A stretch of 64,000 nt of DNA from Acidobacteriota bacterium (lineage in GTDB: Bacteria > Acidobacteriota > Vicinamibacteria > Vicinamibacterales > CAVVIG01), in contig QHWB01000032.1 in the NCBI GenBank assembly GCA_003222395.1, positions 186,001-250,000 on the forward strand, given 5' to 3'. Each line of letters begins with the position of its first letter. Positions within the stretch are counted from its first letter, which is position 1. Below are positions 1-10,264 of this stretch, piece by piece. Below the pieces are notes generated by a model. That model had not been told where the DNA came from. It ran no database searches and was given only the letters and a program-made list of their open reading frames with translations. The position numbers and the translations under genes were made by a program.

Positions 1-1712
1 GGCACCACGTTCAGCTCCATGCGCTTGTCGCCGTTGTAAATGTCCCTCACATACCGGTATTGGATCGGCAGCTCTTTGGTCACGTCGACATCGCCGGCTT
101 TCACATGGAACGTCGCGCGGAATGGCGTCGGCGCGAAGGGCACGCCGAAGGGCACATCGGGATCGAACGTGTTGATCGCCGGCTTGGACGGGTCCTTCCA
201 GTAGACGTCGGAAAAATACGGCGTCGTCAACTTCGCGTTCCTCGGCACGCGGGTGTCCGAGCTGCACGTGTAGACCGCATCCTTCTTCAGGTCTCCTGGG
301 GCGCACGGCGACGCGCCCTCGAGGCCGGCGATGGCGACGCGGCTCACCGCGACATCCGTTCGGCCGCGGTTGGCCGCAAGCAGCGACAGCTTCACCCCTT
401 GTCCGCCAACCACGAGTCCATCGTCTGCGACGGCGTCGAACGTGAGGCCGTGCGCCGCGAGAACGGCATCCGAGTAGTCGCGCTCCTTGACGCCGAGCCG
501 GAAGTCGATCTCGTAGCGAGCGGCGTCGCTGAGAGACATCGATGCGAGGCGGGCGCGCAGCGATCGGATTGCGGCGAGACCCGCTTCGATCGGAGCGGCG
601 GTCGCCGCGTCGTTGCCTTCGTCGAAGGCGCGCTTCGCGCGCTCGGCCTGGTCGACGATGGCGGCCACTGCAGACCTCAGCGAATCCGGTGGGTTGGCGC
701 CGGCGAACTGCACGATGCCCGCGAGGCTGGTGTCGATGGCGTCGAAGAGCCCGGCTTCGTCCTTTTGCATCTGACCGGGAATCGTCGAGTCGACGAGTTG
801 ATACGACGGCGTGCCACCCCCGAATCCGCGGCCGCCGCCAAATCCTGGCAGCGCCGGCAGACCGCCGGTACCCTGGCACTTGTGATTACTGTGCGCGTCG
901 GCGCCGATCTCCGCGTATGTGCGGCCAAGGAGCTCGTCGTACGCTGCGGTGCTCACGCGCGTGACTTTCAGTCGTGGCGTTTGCGATTCGGGCGCGATCG
1001 GTGGCGGTGCCTGCCCTGAGCCGCGTCCGCCTCGTCCAAAGCGTCCGCCGGCCGGGACGACGCCGAATCCTGCGGCGAAGTACAGCTTCTTCGGCTGCCA
1101 CGCGTGCAGCCCCTGGCGAACCTGCTCCGGATACCGATTCGGATCGCCCGCGGCGCGATACGCCTCACGCGCCAGGATCGTCGTCGCTTCATGCGCGCGG
1201 TCGCCGCCGCGCCCCTGGATGTTCATCGTGACGACGACGTCGGGTCGCAGCATGCGGATCAGGCGAACGTAATCGCCAGTGATTTCGTCGCGCCCCCACC
1301 TGTTGATCACTTCCTCGGGATCGAACGAGTAGCCGTAATCGATCGCGCGCGTGAAGTACTGCTCCGCGCCATCGATGCGATGCGCCGACAGCAGCTCGGA
1401 GGTGCGCAGCACGCCGAGGTCGCGGAAGAGCTCGGGGCCGATCTCGTTCTGACCGCCTTCGCCGCGGTTGTTCTGCACGTCGATCGATCGCAGCCCCATA
1501 CCGTGTGTGAACAGCGCGAACAGCGCGTTGGTCTCGTCGTCGGGATGTGCGGGCATCTGCATGAACGTGCCCGACACATTGAGCTTTCTGATGGCGAGGC
1601 CGAGCGCCACGTGTCCGTTCTGCGGCGACACGACCGAGTAGGTCATCCGGTTCTGCGCGTGAACGGTCGGAATGAGAACGGCGGTCGCGAGAAAAACGAG
1701 GACGCGTTTCAT
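1..1712 (-). CDS. Secreted PIG-L (LmbE-like) family deacetylase, 3' end outside window
   Basis: About 570 residues are visible, read from the ATG at 1712 and still open at base 1, so the C-terminus is missing. The N-terminus (MKRVLVFLATAVLIPTVHAQ) is a signal peptide, so the protein is exported. The zinc-binding motif PAHPDDE lies near residues 54-60, and GRGGDRAHEA further on fits the third metal ligand region of PIG-L amidohydrolases, which remove N-acetyl groups from GlcNAc-type sugars. The long region after the catalytic domain is Gly/Arg/Pro-rich, then beta-rich and resembles the extensions seen in large acidobacterial PIG-L proteins. Family assignment is firm; the substrate is unknown. 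A deletion of the metal site was not seen, so activity is plausible. Confidence 0.85.
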   Translation of the reverse strand, partial: MKRVLVFLATAVLIPTVHAQNRMTYSVVSPQNGHVALGLAIRKLNVSGTFMQMPAHPDDETNALFALFTHGMGLRSIDVQNNRGEGGQNEIGPELFRDLGVLRTSELLSAHRIDGAEQYFTRAIDYGYSFDPEEVINRWGRDEITGDYVRLIRMLRPDVVVTMNIQGRGGDRAHEATTILAREAYRAAGDPNRYPEQVRQGLHAWQPKKLYFAAGFGVVPAGGRFGRGGRGSGQAPPPIAPESQTPRLKVTRVSTAAYDELLGRTYAEIGADAHSNHKCQGTGGLPALPGFGGGRGFGGGTPSYQLVDSTIPGQMQKDEAGLFDAIDTSLAGIVQFAGANPPDSLRSAVAAIVDQAERAKRAFDEGNDAATAAPIEAGLAAIRSLRARLASMSLSDAARYEIDFRLGVKERDYSDAVLAAHGLTFDAVADDGLVVGGQGVKLSLLAANRGRTDVAVSRVAIAGLEGASPCAPGDLKKDAVYTCSSDTRVPRNAKLTTPYFSDVYWKDPSKPAINTFDPDVPFGVPFAPTPFRATFHVKAGDVDVTKELPIQYRYVRDIYNGDKRMELNVV

Positions 1713-1876
1713 ACTTCGGGATTCTACCCTCATCCATCAGAAGTCCCCCTTCATCGGATTGCCTGAGCGCTCGCGTCGCGTGTTAGCGATGATGCCCGAG
1801 TGACGGACGGACGCAAACAGTGGCATCCGCCTTCAGTCGGATAAGCCAAGCTTGAAAGCGAGAAGCGCCTGCGGCA

Positions 1877-1946
1877 ATGCCCGCCCGCAACGCGCCTTCG
1901 AGCGTTGCGGGCAAGGCATCAGCGCGCGGGGGTGGGGCCCCGCGCG
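1877..1946 (+). promoter_or_regulatory. Two consecutive strong hairpins in the leader of the TPR/CxxCH gene
   Basis: The first stem pairs GCCCGCAACGC (1883-1893) with GCGTTGCGGGC (1902-1912) around an 8-nt loop, and flanking bases extend it. The second pairs GCGCGGGG (1924-1931) with CCCCGCGC (1938-1945) around a 6-nt loop. Both lie just upstream of the ribosome binding site (AAGGA near 1956) of the gene starting at 1970. They could act as an attenuator or RNA-stability element, or be a mobile palindromic repeat; only the pairing is observed. Confidence 0.4.
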
Positions 1947-1969
1947 AAAGTAAGAAAGGACAGCGGGAC

Positions 1970-2647
1970 ATGACATTCTTCACATGGTTGGCGACGCTGG
2001 TTCTCACAGCGGCGCAAGTGCCGGCAACGCAGCAGCCGCAGCGCTTCGACTATCAAGTGCGCGCCGACTTCTTTGCCGGCGTCGCGGGCGACGAAGCGCG
2101 AATGAACGAGGCGATGGACCTCTGCGAGCGGACGCTCGCCGAGAACCCGAAGCACGCGGAAGCGATGGTGTGGCACGGCGCCGGCGCGTTCGTTCGTGCG
2201 GGTCAGGCATTCCAGAAGGGGGACATGGCTGCCGGCGGCCAGCTGTTCGGGCGCGCGATGAAGGAAATGAATGACGCCGTGGCGCTCGCGCCTGATAATC
2301 CCGGCGTGCTCATTCCGCGAGCCGCTGTGCTGTTCGAAGGCACACGTGCGATGCCGCCCGACACCGCGCGGCCGCTCGTCGAATCGGCGGTCGCCAACTA
2401 CGAGCACGTCCTCGACATCCAGGCGCCGATTTGGCCGACGCTCGGCGATCACGCCAGGGGCGAGCTGCTCTTCGGCCTCGCTGAAGGGTCGGCGCGCGTC
2501 GGCCGGCTCGACAAGGCGCGGCTGTATTTCGAACGCTTGATCAAGGATGCGCCGACTTCCGGTCAGGCCCCAAAGGCCGAGCAATGGATCTCCACCGGCA
2601 CGCTGCCGAAGTCGAACGGAACGAGCTGCGTCGGATGCCACAAATAG
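1970..2647 (+). CDS. Exported TPR-type protein ending in a heme-c-like CxxCH motif
   Basis: 225 residues. The ATG at 1970 is preferred over the longer frame because AAGGA sits 10 nt upstream and a short hydrophobic leader (MTFFTWLATLVLTAAQ) follows. The body has helical repeats of TPR character (for example the CERTLAENPKHAEAMVWHG and MNDAVALAPDNPGVLIPRAA stretches). The last residues are SCVGCHK, a CxxCH motif that in exported proteins normally attaches heme c, here placed at the extreme C-terminus. It overlaps the histidine kinase gene by 13 nt, so the two are probably co-transcribed and translationally coupled. Function unknown; a role as a redox-linked partner of the kinase is only inference. 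No distal Met ligand can be assigned. Confidence 0.75.
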   Translation: MTFFTWLATLVLTAAQVPATQQPQRFDYQVRADFFAGVAGDEARMNEAMDLCERTLAENPKHAEAMVWHGAGAFVRAGQAFQKGDMAAGGQLFGRAMKEMNDAVALAPDNPGVLIPRAAVLFEGTRAMPPDTARPLVESAVANYEHVLDIQAPIWPTLGDHARGELLFGLAEGSARVGRLDKARLYFERLIKDAPTSGQAPKAEQWISTGTLPKSNGTSCVGCHK

Positions 2648-3753
2648 GACCGTCTCGACACGACCTTCGCTATTGGATGCGCATGCTCGGCTGGAGCATC
2701 GCGGCGGCCATCACCGCCGTCGCGATCTTCAGCGGCGCGACGTGGCGAACGCCGTGGCGCCAACTGATCGAACCATTCACGATCTCGATGCTCTTCACCG
2801 TCTGCATCGTGCCGCCGGCCGCGTTCGCCATGCCGCGGCTGGCGCCGATGGTCTGGTCGCGGTTCCGTTTTCCGTTCAACTGGGGCGTCGTAATCGTCGT
2901 GATGGTCGCCGTCGCGCTCACCGGCAGCGCGATCGCCATCGGCCTGCTCCGCGCCGTCGGCTACATCCATCCGGGTCTCGTCCAAACGTGGTTCCTGGGA
3001 TCGCTGCGAACGTCGATCATCATGACGTTGATCTTCGGCGTGTCGATCTCAGCGATCGAAGCGATGCGGGCCAGGCTCGACGACACGATGATGGCGCTGC
3101 GGACGAAGGAGCGCGACGAAGCGGAGGCGCGCCGGATCGCCGCCGAAGCGCAGCTGGCGGCGCTCGAGAACCGCGTTCAGCCGCACTTTCTGTTCAACAC
3201 GCTCAACTCGATCGCCGCGCTCGTCCACGACGACCCGGCGCGCGCCGAGCGCATGACGATGCAGCTCGCGTCGCTGCTGCGATCGTCGCTCGATCAAGAG
3301 GGCTCGCCGCTCGTGCCGCTCGGCGAAGAGATCCACGTGGTGCGCAACTACCTGGAGATCGAGCGGGTGCGATTCGGCGATCGGCTGCGGTATGCGATCG
3401 AGGTCGACCAGGCGTGGAGCGCCAGCCGCGTGCCACGGCTGGCGGTACAGACGCTGGTCGAGAACAGCGTCAAGTACGCCGTCTCGCCGCGGCGTGAAGG
3501 CGGATCCATCACCGTCCACGCGGCGGGGCGCAGGAATCGGGTGCAGATTGAGGTCCGCGACGATGGTCCCGGGTTCGGTGCGGCAGCGCTCGAGGAAGGG
3601 CACGGCCTCGCGCTGCTGCGCGCCCGCCTCGCGATGCTCTTCGGCGACGACGCTTCGCTCGGCATCGCGAGCGCGCCCGGCGCGACGTCGGTCACGCTCG
3701 ATCTGCCGCACCTCATGGCTCGTGTAAAACCGTACTGGCGACGACAGGACTGA
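2635..3753 (+). CDS. LytS-family sensor histidine kinase
   Basis: 372 residues from the ATG at 2635; a start a few codons later (2677 or 2683) is possible. Four hydrophobic segments lie at about residues 20-35, 48-66, 83-105 and 123-141, so it is an inner-membrane protein with little extracytoplasmic sequence. The His_kinase domain carries the phosphoacceptor His184 in NRVQPHFLFNTLNSI, and the ATPase domain has the N box (LVENSVKYA) and G1 box (RDDGPGF). This is the LytS/YehU class that pairs with LytTR regulators. It ends 5 nt before the cognate regulator gene and starts inside the upstream TPR gene, which suggests a three-gene operon. The signal sensed cannot be told from sequence. Confidence 0.9.
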   Translation: MPQIGPSRHDLRYWMRMLGWSIAAAITAVAIFSGATWRTPWRQLIEPFTISMLFTVCIVPPAAFAMPRLAPMVWSRFRFPFNWGVVIVVMVAVALTGSAIAIGLLRAVGYIHPGLVQTWFLGSLRTSIIMTLIFGVSISAIEAMRARLDDTMMALRTKERDEAEARRIAAEAQLAALENRVQPHFLFNTLNSIAALVHDDPARAERMTMQLASLLRSSLDQEGSPLVPLGEEIHVVRNYLEIERVRFGDRLRYAIEVDQAWSASRVPRLAVQTLVENSVKYAVSPRREGGSITVHAAGRRNRVQIEVRDDGPGFGAAALEEGHGLALLRARLAMLFGDDASLGIASAPGATSVTLDLPHLMARVKPYWRRQD

Positions 3754-3758
3754 AGACC

Positions 3759-4541
3759 GTGCGCGCCTTCGTCGTTGACGACGAGCAGCTCGCGGTGCAG
3801 CGGCTGACGCGGATGCTCGCGGCGACCGGCCGCGTGGAGATCTCCGGGAGCGCGACCGATCCGGAACAGGCGCTCGCCTTTCTTCGCGCCCGTCCGGTGG
3901 ACGTTCTGTTTCTCGATATCCAGATGCCGGGGATGACCGGATTCGAGCTCCTCGAGCGGCTCGACCGCGATCCGGTCGTCGTCTTCACCACCGCCTACGA
4001 TCGGTACGCGTTGAATGCGTTCGAGGTGAACTCGGTCGATTACTTGTTGAAGCCGATCGAACGCGAGCGGCTCGATCGGGCGCTCGACAAGCTCGATCGA
4101 TTATTCCGGGCGGGAACCGACCTCGTCAGCGACGGAAAACGAGGTCCGACCCCGGATGTGCGCATGCTCGCGCGCCAGCTCGCGGCCGAGCTCGCGCCGA
4201 GCCGGAGGCTCGAACGGATTGCGTCGCGCGTCGGCGAACGCACGACGATTCTCGACACCGCGCGCATCAGTCATTTCTTCTCGAAGGACAAACTGACTTT
4301 GGCGGTCGCGAACGGACGCGAGCACGCAATCGACTACACGCTCGCACAGCTCGAGGAGCAGCTCGATCCGCGCCGCTTCACCCGAATCCACCGCGCGACC
4401 ATCGTCAACATCGGCCTCATTCAGGAGCTGTTTCCAGCCATTGACGGCGGCGTGGTCGTCAGGCTGAAAGATGAGAAGAAGACGGAGCTGAACGTCGCGC
4501 GCGATCGCGTCCGCGATCTCAAGGCTCGCCTGGGGATTTAG
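3759..4541 (+). CDS. LytR/AlgR-family response regulator (REC-LytTR)
   Basis: 260 residues, GTG start at 3759 placed 5 nt after the kinase stop. The receiver domain has the acidic pair DD at residues 7-8, phosphoacceptor Asp53 in LFLDIQMPG, and the conserved Lys in YLLKPIE. The C-terminal 100 residues form a LytTR DNA-binding domain (conserved RFTRIHRATIVNI segment). It is expected to be phosphorylated by the adjacent LytS-type kinase and to bind promoter DNA in the major groove through LytTR beta-strands. Targets are not evident in the window; the next gene downstream starts 400 bp away. Confidence 0.93.
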   Translation: MRAFVVDDEQLAVQRLTRMLAATGRVEISGSATDPEQALAFLRARPVDVLFLDIQMPGMTGFELLERLDRDPVVVFTTAYDRYALNAFEVNSVDYLLKPIERERLDRALDKLDRLFRAGTDLVSDGKRGPTPDVRMLARQLAAELAPSRRLERIASRVGERTTILDTARISHFFSKDKLTLAVANGREHAIDYTLAQLEEQLDPRRFTRIHRATIVNIGLIQELFPAIDGGVVVRLKDEKKTELNVARDRVRDLKARLGI

Positions 4542-4948
4542 TGTAGGGTGCGAGTTCAGCCGATTGAGCGTGATGCAACCGCTGTCAGCTCAACGTAACC
4601 ACGCGTGGTGAAGCGACGCGCTACACTGATGATTCACACTTCGCTGCCGCGATGACAGTTTGTCGATCGCGGATCGCATAATCCTTAGCGACCGGGTCAG
4701 GTGCTCTTGGTACGTGAGTTGCGACTGAATCTTCACTTCAGCACAACACGCGGCGAAACGGAGCCCGCCGAGACTGTGGCGCAGTCTTGCACCTCACGCG
4801 CGAACACACATACGCCCAGATTCGTCCTGCACGGGTCGGCACTGAGCACAGAACGCTCGAGCGGCGCGAGGAGCAAACCGCAGACAGCCTCGAACTGGTG
4901 CTCGTAAGAACCGCGGGCATCGAAACCCCAACAGCTAAAGGAGGTTGA
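4542..4948. other. Intergenic region without a recognised gene (407 bp)
   Basis: No credible coding frame, RNA gene or repeat was found here. It ends with a strong Shine-Dalgarno sequence AAAGGAGGT (4937-4945) for the Gln-rich gene. Its length compared with the usual 0-100 bp spacers nearby suggests a promoter/leader region for the gene pair at 4949-6151, but no clear -35/-10 pair could be defended. Confidence 0.4.
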
Positions 4949-5365
4949 ATGGCAACTGCATTAGGATTTGGATCACAGCAGACCCCGTGGGGACTCTCCC
5001 CGTACGGCGGCCAGACGATCGGCGCCTATCCCGGACAGGGGATTGGCATCGGTCAGCCGTCCACGCAGCCGCTGCAGCAAATCTTTCAATCGCTGCAGAC
5101 CGTGCCGCAACAACTCCAACTGCTGCAGCAACAACTACAGCAATTGCAGCAATTGCAGTATGTTCAGCAGCAGCACCTGCACCAGCTGCTTCAGGTCGTC
5201 CCGGCGCAGCTCCAGCAGCTTCAGCAGCTGGTTCAGTTCATTCCTCAACAGATCCAACAACTGCAGCAACAGCCGTTCGGCCTGCCACTCGGGGTGACAG
5301 GCGGCGTGTTCCAGCCGATGTCAACAATCAACCCGTTTGCCGGCCAGGGGGCGTCGGTGATGTAG
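4949..5365 (+). CDS. Gln-rich low-complexity protein lacking charged residues
   Basis: 138 residues, about 30 percent Gln, and no Lys, Arg, Asp or Glu at all. The N-terminal third is Gly/Pro/Tyr-rich (GYPGQGIGIGQ-like); residues about 40-108 are runs of Q with Leu/Ile/Val every third or fourth position (for example LQLLQQQLQQLQQLQYV) broken by Pro about every 10-25 residues, which would give short uncharged amphipathic helices or coiled coils. There is no signal peptide. The coding is real rather than a microsatellite: CAG and CAA codons are mixed while the protein pattern is kept, and an exceptional SD (AAAGGAGGT) precedes the ATG. It is followed 75 bp later by a BON-domain gene of related composition. 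No known family recognised; a self-assembling, coat-like or phasin-like role is speculation. Confidence 0.75.
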   Translation: MATALGFGSQQTPWGLSPYGGQTIGAYPGQGIGIGQPSTQPLQQIFQSLQTVPQQLQLLQQQLQQLQQLQYVQQQHLHQLLQVVPAQLQQLQQLVQFIPQQIQQLQQQPFGLPLGVTGGVFQPMSTINPFAGQGASVM

Positions 5366-5440
5366 ACAGCGGAGGTCTGCGGTCGATGGCGATCGACCGC
5401 AGGCCTTGCATGAACGCGCACGAGAGGGAGGAGGATCCCG

Positions 5441-6151
5441 ATGAACGAATCGCCTTTCGCTGCTGGAACCCCGATGTGGTCTGGAACGCCACCCGTTGGA
5501 TTTGGATGGCCTGGCGGACTCGGCCCGATGTCTTTCGGCAGCCGCATGGTAAACGTGGGCCCGTTAGGGTTTAGCTCACCGCAGTTTCCGCAGACCGGCC
5601 CCATCGGAACCAATGTGCCAGGTCAGCAGATCGTCAACGCCGTGACACCCGATCCGTACGGACTCGGTTCGCCGATGAACTTCCCGCAGCAGACTCAATT
5701 CCTGCCGCAGCAGATTCCGTTCGGTGCCGGATTCAATTCAGGACTGCCGCTTGGACCGACTCCGTTCGGCACGCCTGCCGCGTTTCCTTCATACGTCAAC
5801 CAGGAGTTGGTGACTGCCTACGGCACTCCCGCACTGCTCGCTGCCGTCGCCATCAGGCGCGGCCAGCCGATGGGCCCCAGCAACGATCAGGAGTGCGAAG
5901 ACTTCATCTACGACGCGCTCGAATTGCTGCCGGGAACGAGCGAAGTAGAGGTGCGTTGCGAGAGTGGGCGCGTGACGCTCACAGGCAGCGTGCACCACAA
6001 GCGCCTGAAGCGCGACGTTGGGGAGATCGGCTGGGCGATTCCGTCTGTCAGCGATGTGCAGAACAACGTGACGATTTCGACGAAGAGGCGATCGCGGGGC
6101 TCTGCGCGTGAAAGCGAGCCTCACGGAACCGGCAGTCGAAAACAAAGCTGA
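5441..6151 (+). CDS. Low-complexity Pro/Gly/Phe-rich protein with C-terminal BON domain
   Basis: 236 residues; ATG at 5441 is preceded by a purine-rich SD (GGGAGGAGG). The first 145 residues are rich in Pro, Gly, Phe, Asn and Gln with repeated PFG/FGTP-like motifs and very few charged residues. Residues about 150-220 form a BON domain (EDFIYDALELLPGTSEVEV, then RCESGRVTLTGSVHHK), a small alpha/beta fold that usually binds membranes or lipids or mediates oligomerisation in OsmY-type proteins. The tail is basic (KRRSRGSAR). No signal peptide is visible, unlike OsmY. It lies downstream of the Gln-rich gene on the same strand and shares its odd composition, so a joint function is likely. The BON call is confident, the role is not known. 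Confidence 0.8.
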   Translation: MNESPFAAGTPMWSGTPPVGFGWPGGLGPMSFGSRMVNVGPLGFSSPQFPQTGPIGTNVPGQQIVNAVTPDPYGLGSPMNFPQQTQFLPQQIPFGAGFNSGLPLGPTPFGTPAAFPSYVNQELVTAYGTPALLAAVAIRRGQPMGPSNDQECEDFIYDALELLPGTSEVEVRCESGRVTLTGSVHHKRLKRDVGEIGWAIPSVSDVQNNVTISTKRRSRGSARESEPHGTGSRKQS

Positions 6152-6173
6152 AAAGGGAGCGCTCCCGGCCGAC

Positions 6174-6458
6174 CTATTGAACGCGGTCCCGAACCGCAGC
6201 TGACGGTGCCCCGGCGTCGAGCCACTCTTCGAGTGGGTCGACAACGTACCATCTATGTTCCTCGTCGTAGCGAATCTCGCCGCGCAGGACGATGAGGGCC
6301 CCGATCGGCGGCAGCGGCACGGGGCTCGACGCGCGAATTTCGGCGGCCGCGAGCGCTCCGCCGGTCTCGGCCAGCCGCACGCGCCATCCTCCACCGCGGC
6401 GGGCGCGCACGCGGACGACCCGGCCTTCAACGGTAACGTCTGTTCGCCAACCAGGCAT
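6174..6458 (-). CDS. Small protein of unknown function, possible OB-like fold
   Basis: 94 residues from the ATG at 6458 (MPGWRTDVTVEG...). The frame stays open upstream to 6557 but the extra residues look non-coding. The pattern of alternating hydrophobic strands (VTVEGRVVRVRARRGGGWRV, then LIVLRGEIRYDEEHRWYVV, then DPLEEWLDA) is like an OB-fold nucleic-acid-binding module, in which an RG-E-YD-WYVVDP signature closes the barrel. This is a fold impression only. It converges with the BON-domain gene (22 bp apart) and no SD is obvious. Confidence 0.5.
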   Translation of the reverse strand: MPGWRTDVTVEGRVVRVRARRGGGWRVRLAETGGALAAAEIRASSPVPLPPIGALIVLRGEIRYDEEHRWYVVDPLEEWLDAGAPSAAVRDRVQ

Positions 6459-6737
6459 ATGGCTCAGCACCGCAACCAGTAGTGTGTCGGACGACGCGCA
6501 ACACCAGATTAGCACGGCTGACCCCGACTTCTCCGAACAATTTGAACGACCGTCCAAAACGTGACCGTTCCTGATCGGACCGCTGTGGTGCGACGTTCAC
6601 GCGGTTGCTCGCGCCTCGCCCATATCTTCGCGTCTTTCCGGTCGGCGGAATATCGGACGAAGGTGGTACGTTTTGGCCATTCCAAGTACGACTGCTGCCC
6701 GTTCGCTGCAGGAAAAGCCCGTTCGCTGAATTTGTAA

Positions 6738-6765
6738 TTGGGACAAGCCGTGTCTCTTCTATGCT
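6738..6765 (+). promoter_or_regulatory. Candidate sigma-70 promoter giving a near-leaderless transcript
   Basis: TTGGGA (6738-6743) and TATGCT (6760-6765) are separated by 16 bp. The predicted transcription start falls at about 6772, next to the ATG at 6773, and no Shine-Dalgarno sequence lies in front of that ATG. The radical SAM gene may therefore be translated from a leaderless mRNA. Support is a sequence match only. Confidence 0.35.
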
Positions 6766-6772
6766 TTAGCGC

Positions 6773-8835
<2,063 letters not shown>

Positions 8836-8836
<1 letters not shown>

Positions 8837-8870
8837 GGTTCGGGGTTCGGCGAATCCCAAATCCCGGGTT
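8836..8870. repeat. Period-7 repeat GGGTTCG-type hairpin
   Basis: Consecutive heptamers read GGGTTCG, GGGTTCG, GCGAATC, CCAAATC, CCGGGTT. The first G is the last base of the radical SAM stop codon. The units on the two sides are roughly complementary, so the array can fold back. One of several sequence-unrelated period-7 arrays in this window. Confidence 0.6.
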
Positions 8871-8944
8871 ACCGCGCGCTCTTCACGAACGCGACGGTCT
8901 TTCGATCGGAGCAGTTGTTCGATCGCGCGGTAGTAGAATTCCGC

Positions 8945-9000
8945 GCGATCGTCGGCGAGCGCACCGCGGCTGCGCTCGTCTGTCAGCGAGCGACGATCGC
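8945..9000 (-). terminator. Large GC-rich stem-loop between convergent genes
   Basis: Outer arms GCGATCGTCG (8945-8954) and CGACGATCGC (8991-9000) pair perfectly, and inner arms GAGCGCA (8957-8963) and TGCGCTC (8971-8977) nest inside. It begins 2 nt after the restored stop codon of the minus-strand TPR gene. There is no clear T-tract, so it may be a Rho-independent-like or RNA-protecting stem. Confidence 0.4.
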
Positions 9001-9001
9001 C

Positions 9002-10094
9002 TTAGAGGCTCGCGACGGCGTTCAGATACGACGCCAGCGCCGCGTCGTTCCTGCCCTGCATCTCGTTCAGGTTACCTTCGATGAACTGCACGCGGCCGGC
9101 CCACGCCGCCGAGGGGTCCAAGCTTCTGCTGCTGTTGTGCCGATTGCTGGTACTGCGCGATGAGCGCCGGAGGAATCTCACCTGCCGACCAGCGCGACAC
9201 GAATTGCTGCGTGACGAGCACGTCAGACGCGGCTTTCGGATGGAAGACCTTCCCCATGTTCTGCGTTTGCTCGTGCGACGTCTCCTGCCACTTGATCAAT
9301 TGACGGCGCACGTCGAGCTCTTTGAGGAAATCGTCGGTTTGCCGGACCAACGCGGCGTATCCAAGCTGGCTCGCCACCGTCCGCGCCTGCTGCAGGTCAG
9401 CCAGGGAGTGGTCGACGGCCTCGTAACACGGCGCGAATTCGCGCTGCACGTCGCACTTCTCGGCGACCTTCAGATAGACATCGGAGCGGTTGAGATACGC
9501 GTAATACGGCGCGCTGCGATGGTTCACCGTATCGGCAGCACCCGCGAGATTGCCCTGCGCGATCTGCACCGCGGCGAGGATATCCAGGGTTTTCGCGAGC
9601 ACGTCCTTGTCCATCGTCGTTTCGGCAAGGCGGACCGCTTGGGTGCCATCCGCGAGCGCCGCGCCGCCGGTTCCTCGCGAGCTGTGAGTAAGCGCACGCC
9701 AGGCCACGGCCTCCGCCTGGTGGACGACATCCCGCATCCCCGCAGCCACCTGCTCGGCAAGATCGTAGAAAGGGATCGCTTCGTTCCACCGCCCCTGCAT
9801 GCGGTAGACGTGCCCGCGTTTGATGAGGCCTACGGCGAGAGCACGGCCATCGCCGCGCTGGGTCAGGAGGCGGTTGCTTTCGGCGAGCTCAAGATCGGGC
9901 TGCGCAAGGTCGCCGATTCGCGACCGGAAATCGCCAGTCCTGCGGAAGTTGTCAACGAACGCGTCAATTCGCTCGACGGCCCGTTTCTGCAATGCGGCCG
10001 GATCTGGTTGCGACCATGCGGGTCCTGCATGTGCTACGGCAAGACACGCGAAGACGCACCCGATCCCAGCGGCGAAGTAACGGCGACGTCTCAT
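9002..10094 (-). CDS. Exported TPR protein, apparent frameshift near 9120
   Basis: The ATG at 10094 is chosen because GGGGGAG lies 5 nt upstream and a signal peptide (MRRRRYFAAGIGCVFACLAV) follows; an in-frame ATG at 10106 is the alternative. TPR-like helices run through the protein (for example VGLIKRGHVYRMQGRWNEAI). The annotated frame stops at 9072 with a low-quality tail (GPLGGVGRPRAVHRR). Shifting by one base at about 9115-9125, in QQQQKL, restores a natural continuation SLDPSAAWAGRVQFIEGN followed by LNEMQGRNDAALASYLNAVA and a stop at 9002-9004, immediately before a stem-loop. So a one-base indel, either a sequencing error or a real lesion, sits next to a CAG run. Function unknown; protein-protein interaction is typical of TPRs. 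Confidence 0.7.
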
Positions 10095-10264
10095 CTGCTC
10101 CCCCATCGCGCCACGCGCCGGCGGCCATGATACCTGTAAGGCCACGCGCGAAAATCCATAAATCCGTTCAGATACACGGCTCGGTGGCGGGGGCCTTCGC
10201 ATTTCCTTGCGAACTGCCTCCTGAAAACGGCGATAGTGTTCGCCTCGACCAAGGAGGGTGATTG

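Noticed and set aside
1826-1876. Additional copy of the palindromic element (TCAGTCGGATAAGCCAAGCT region)
   Set aside because: It shares only short words such as CTTTCAAGC on the minus strand and has no second arm, so it was not counted.
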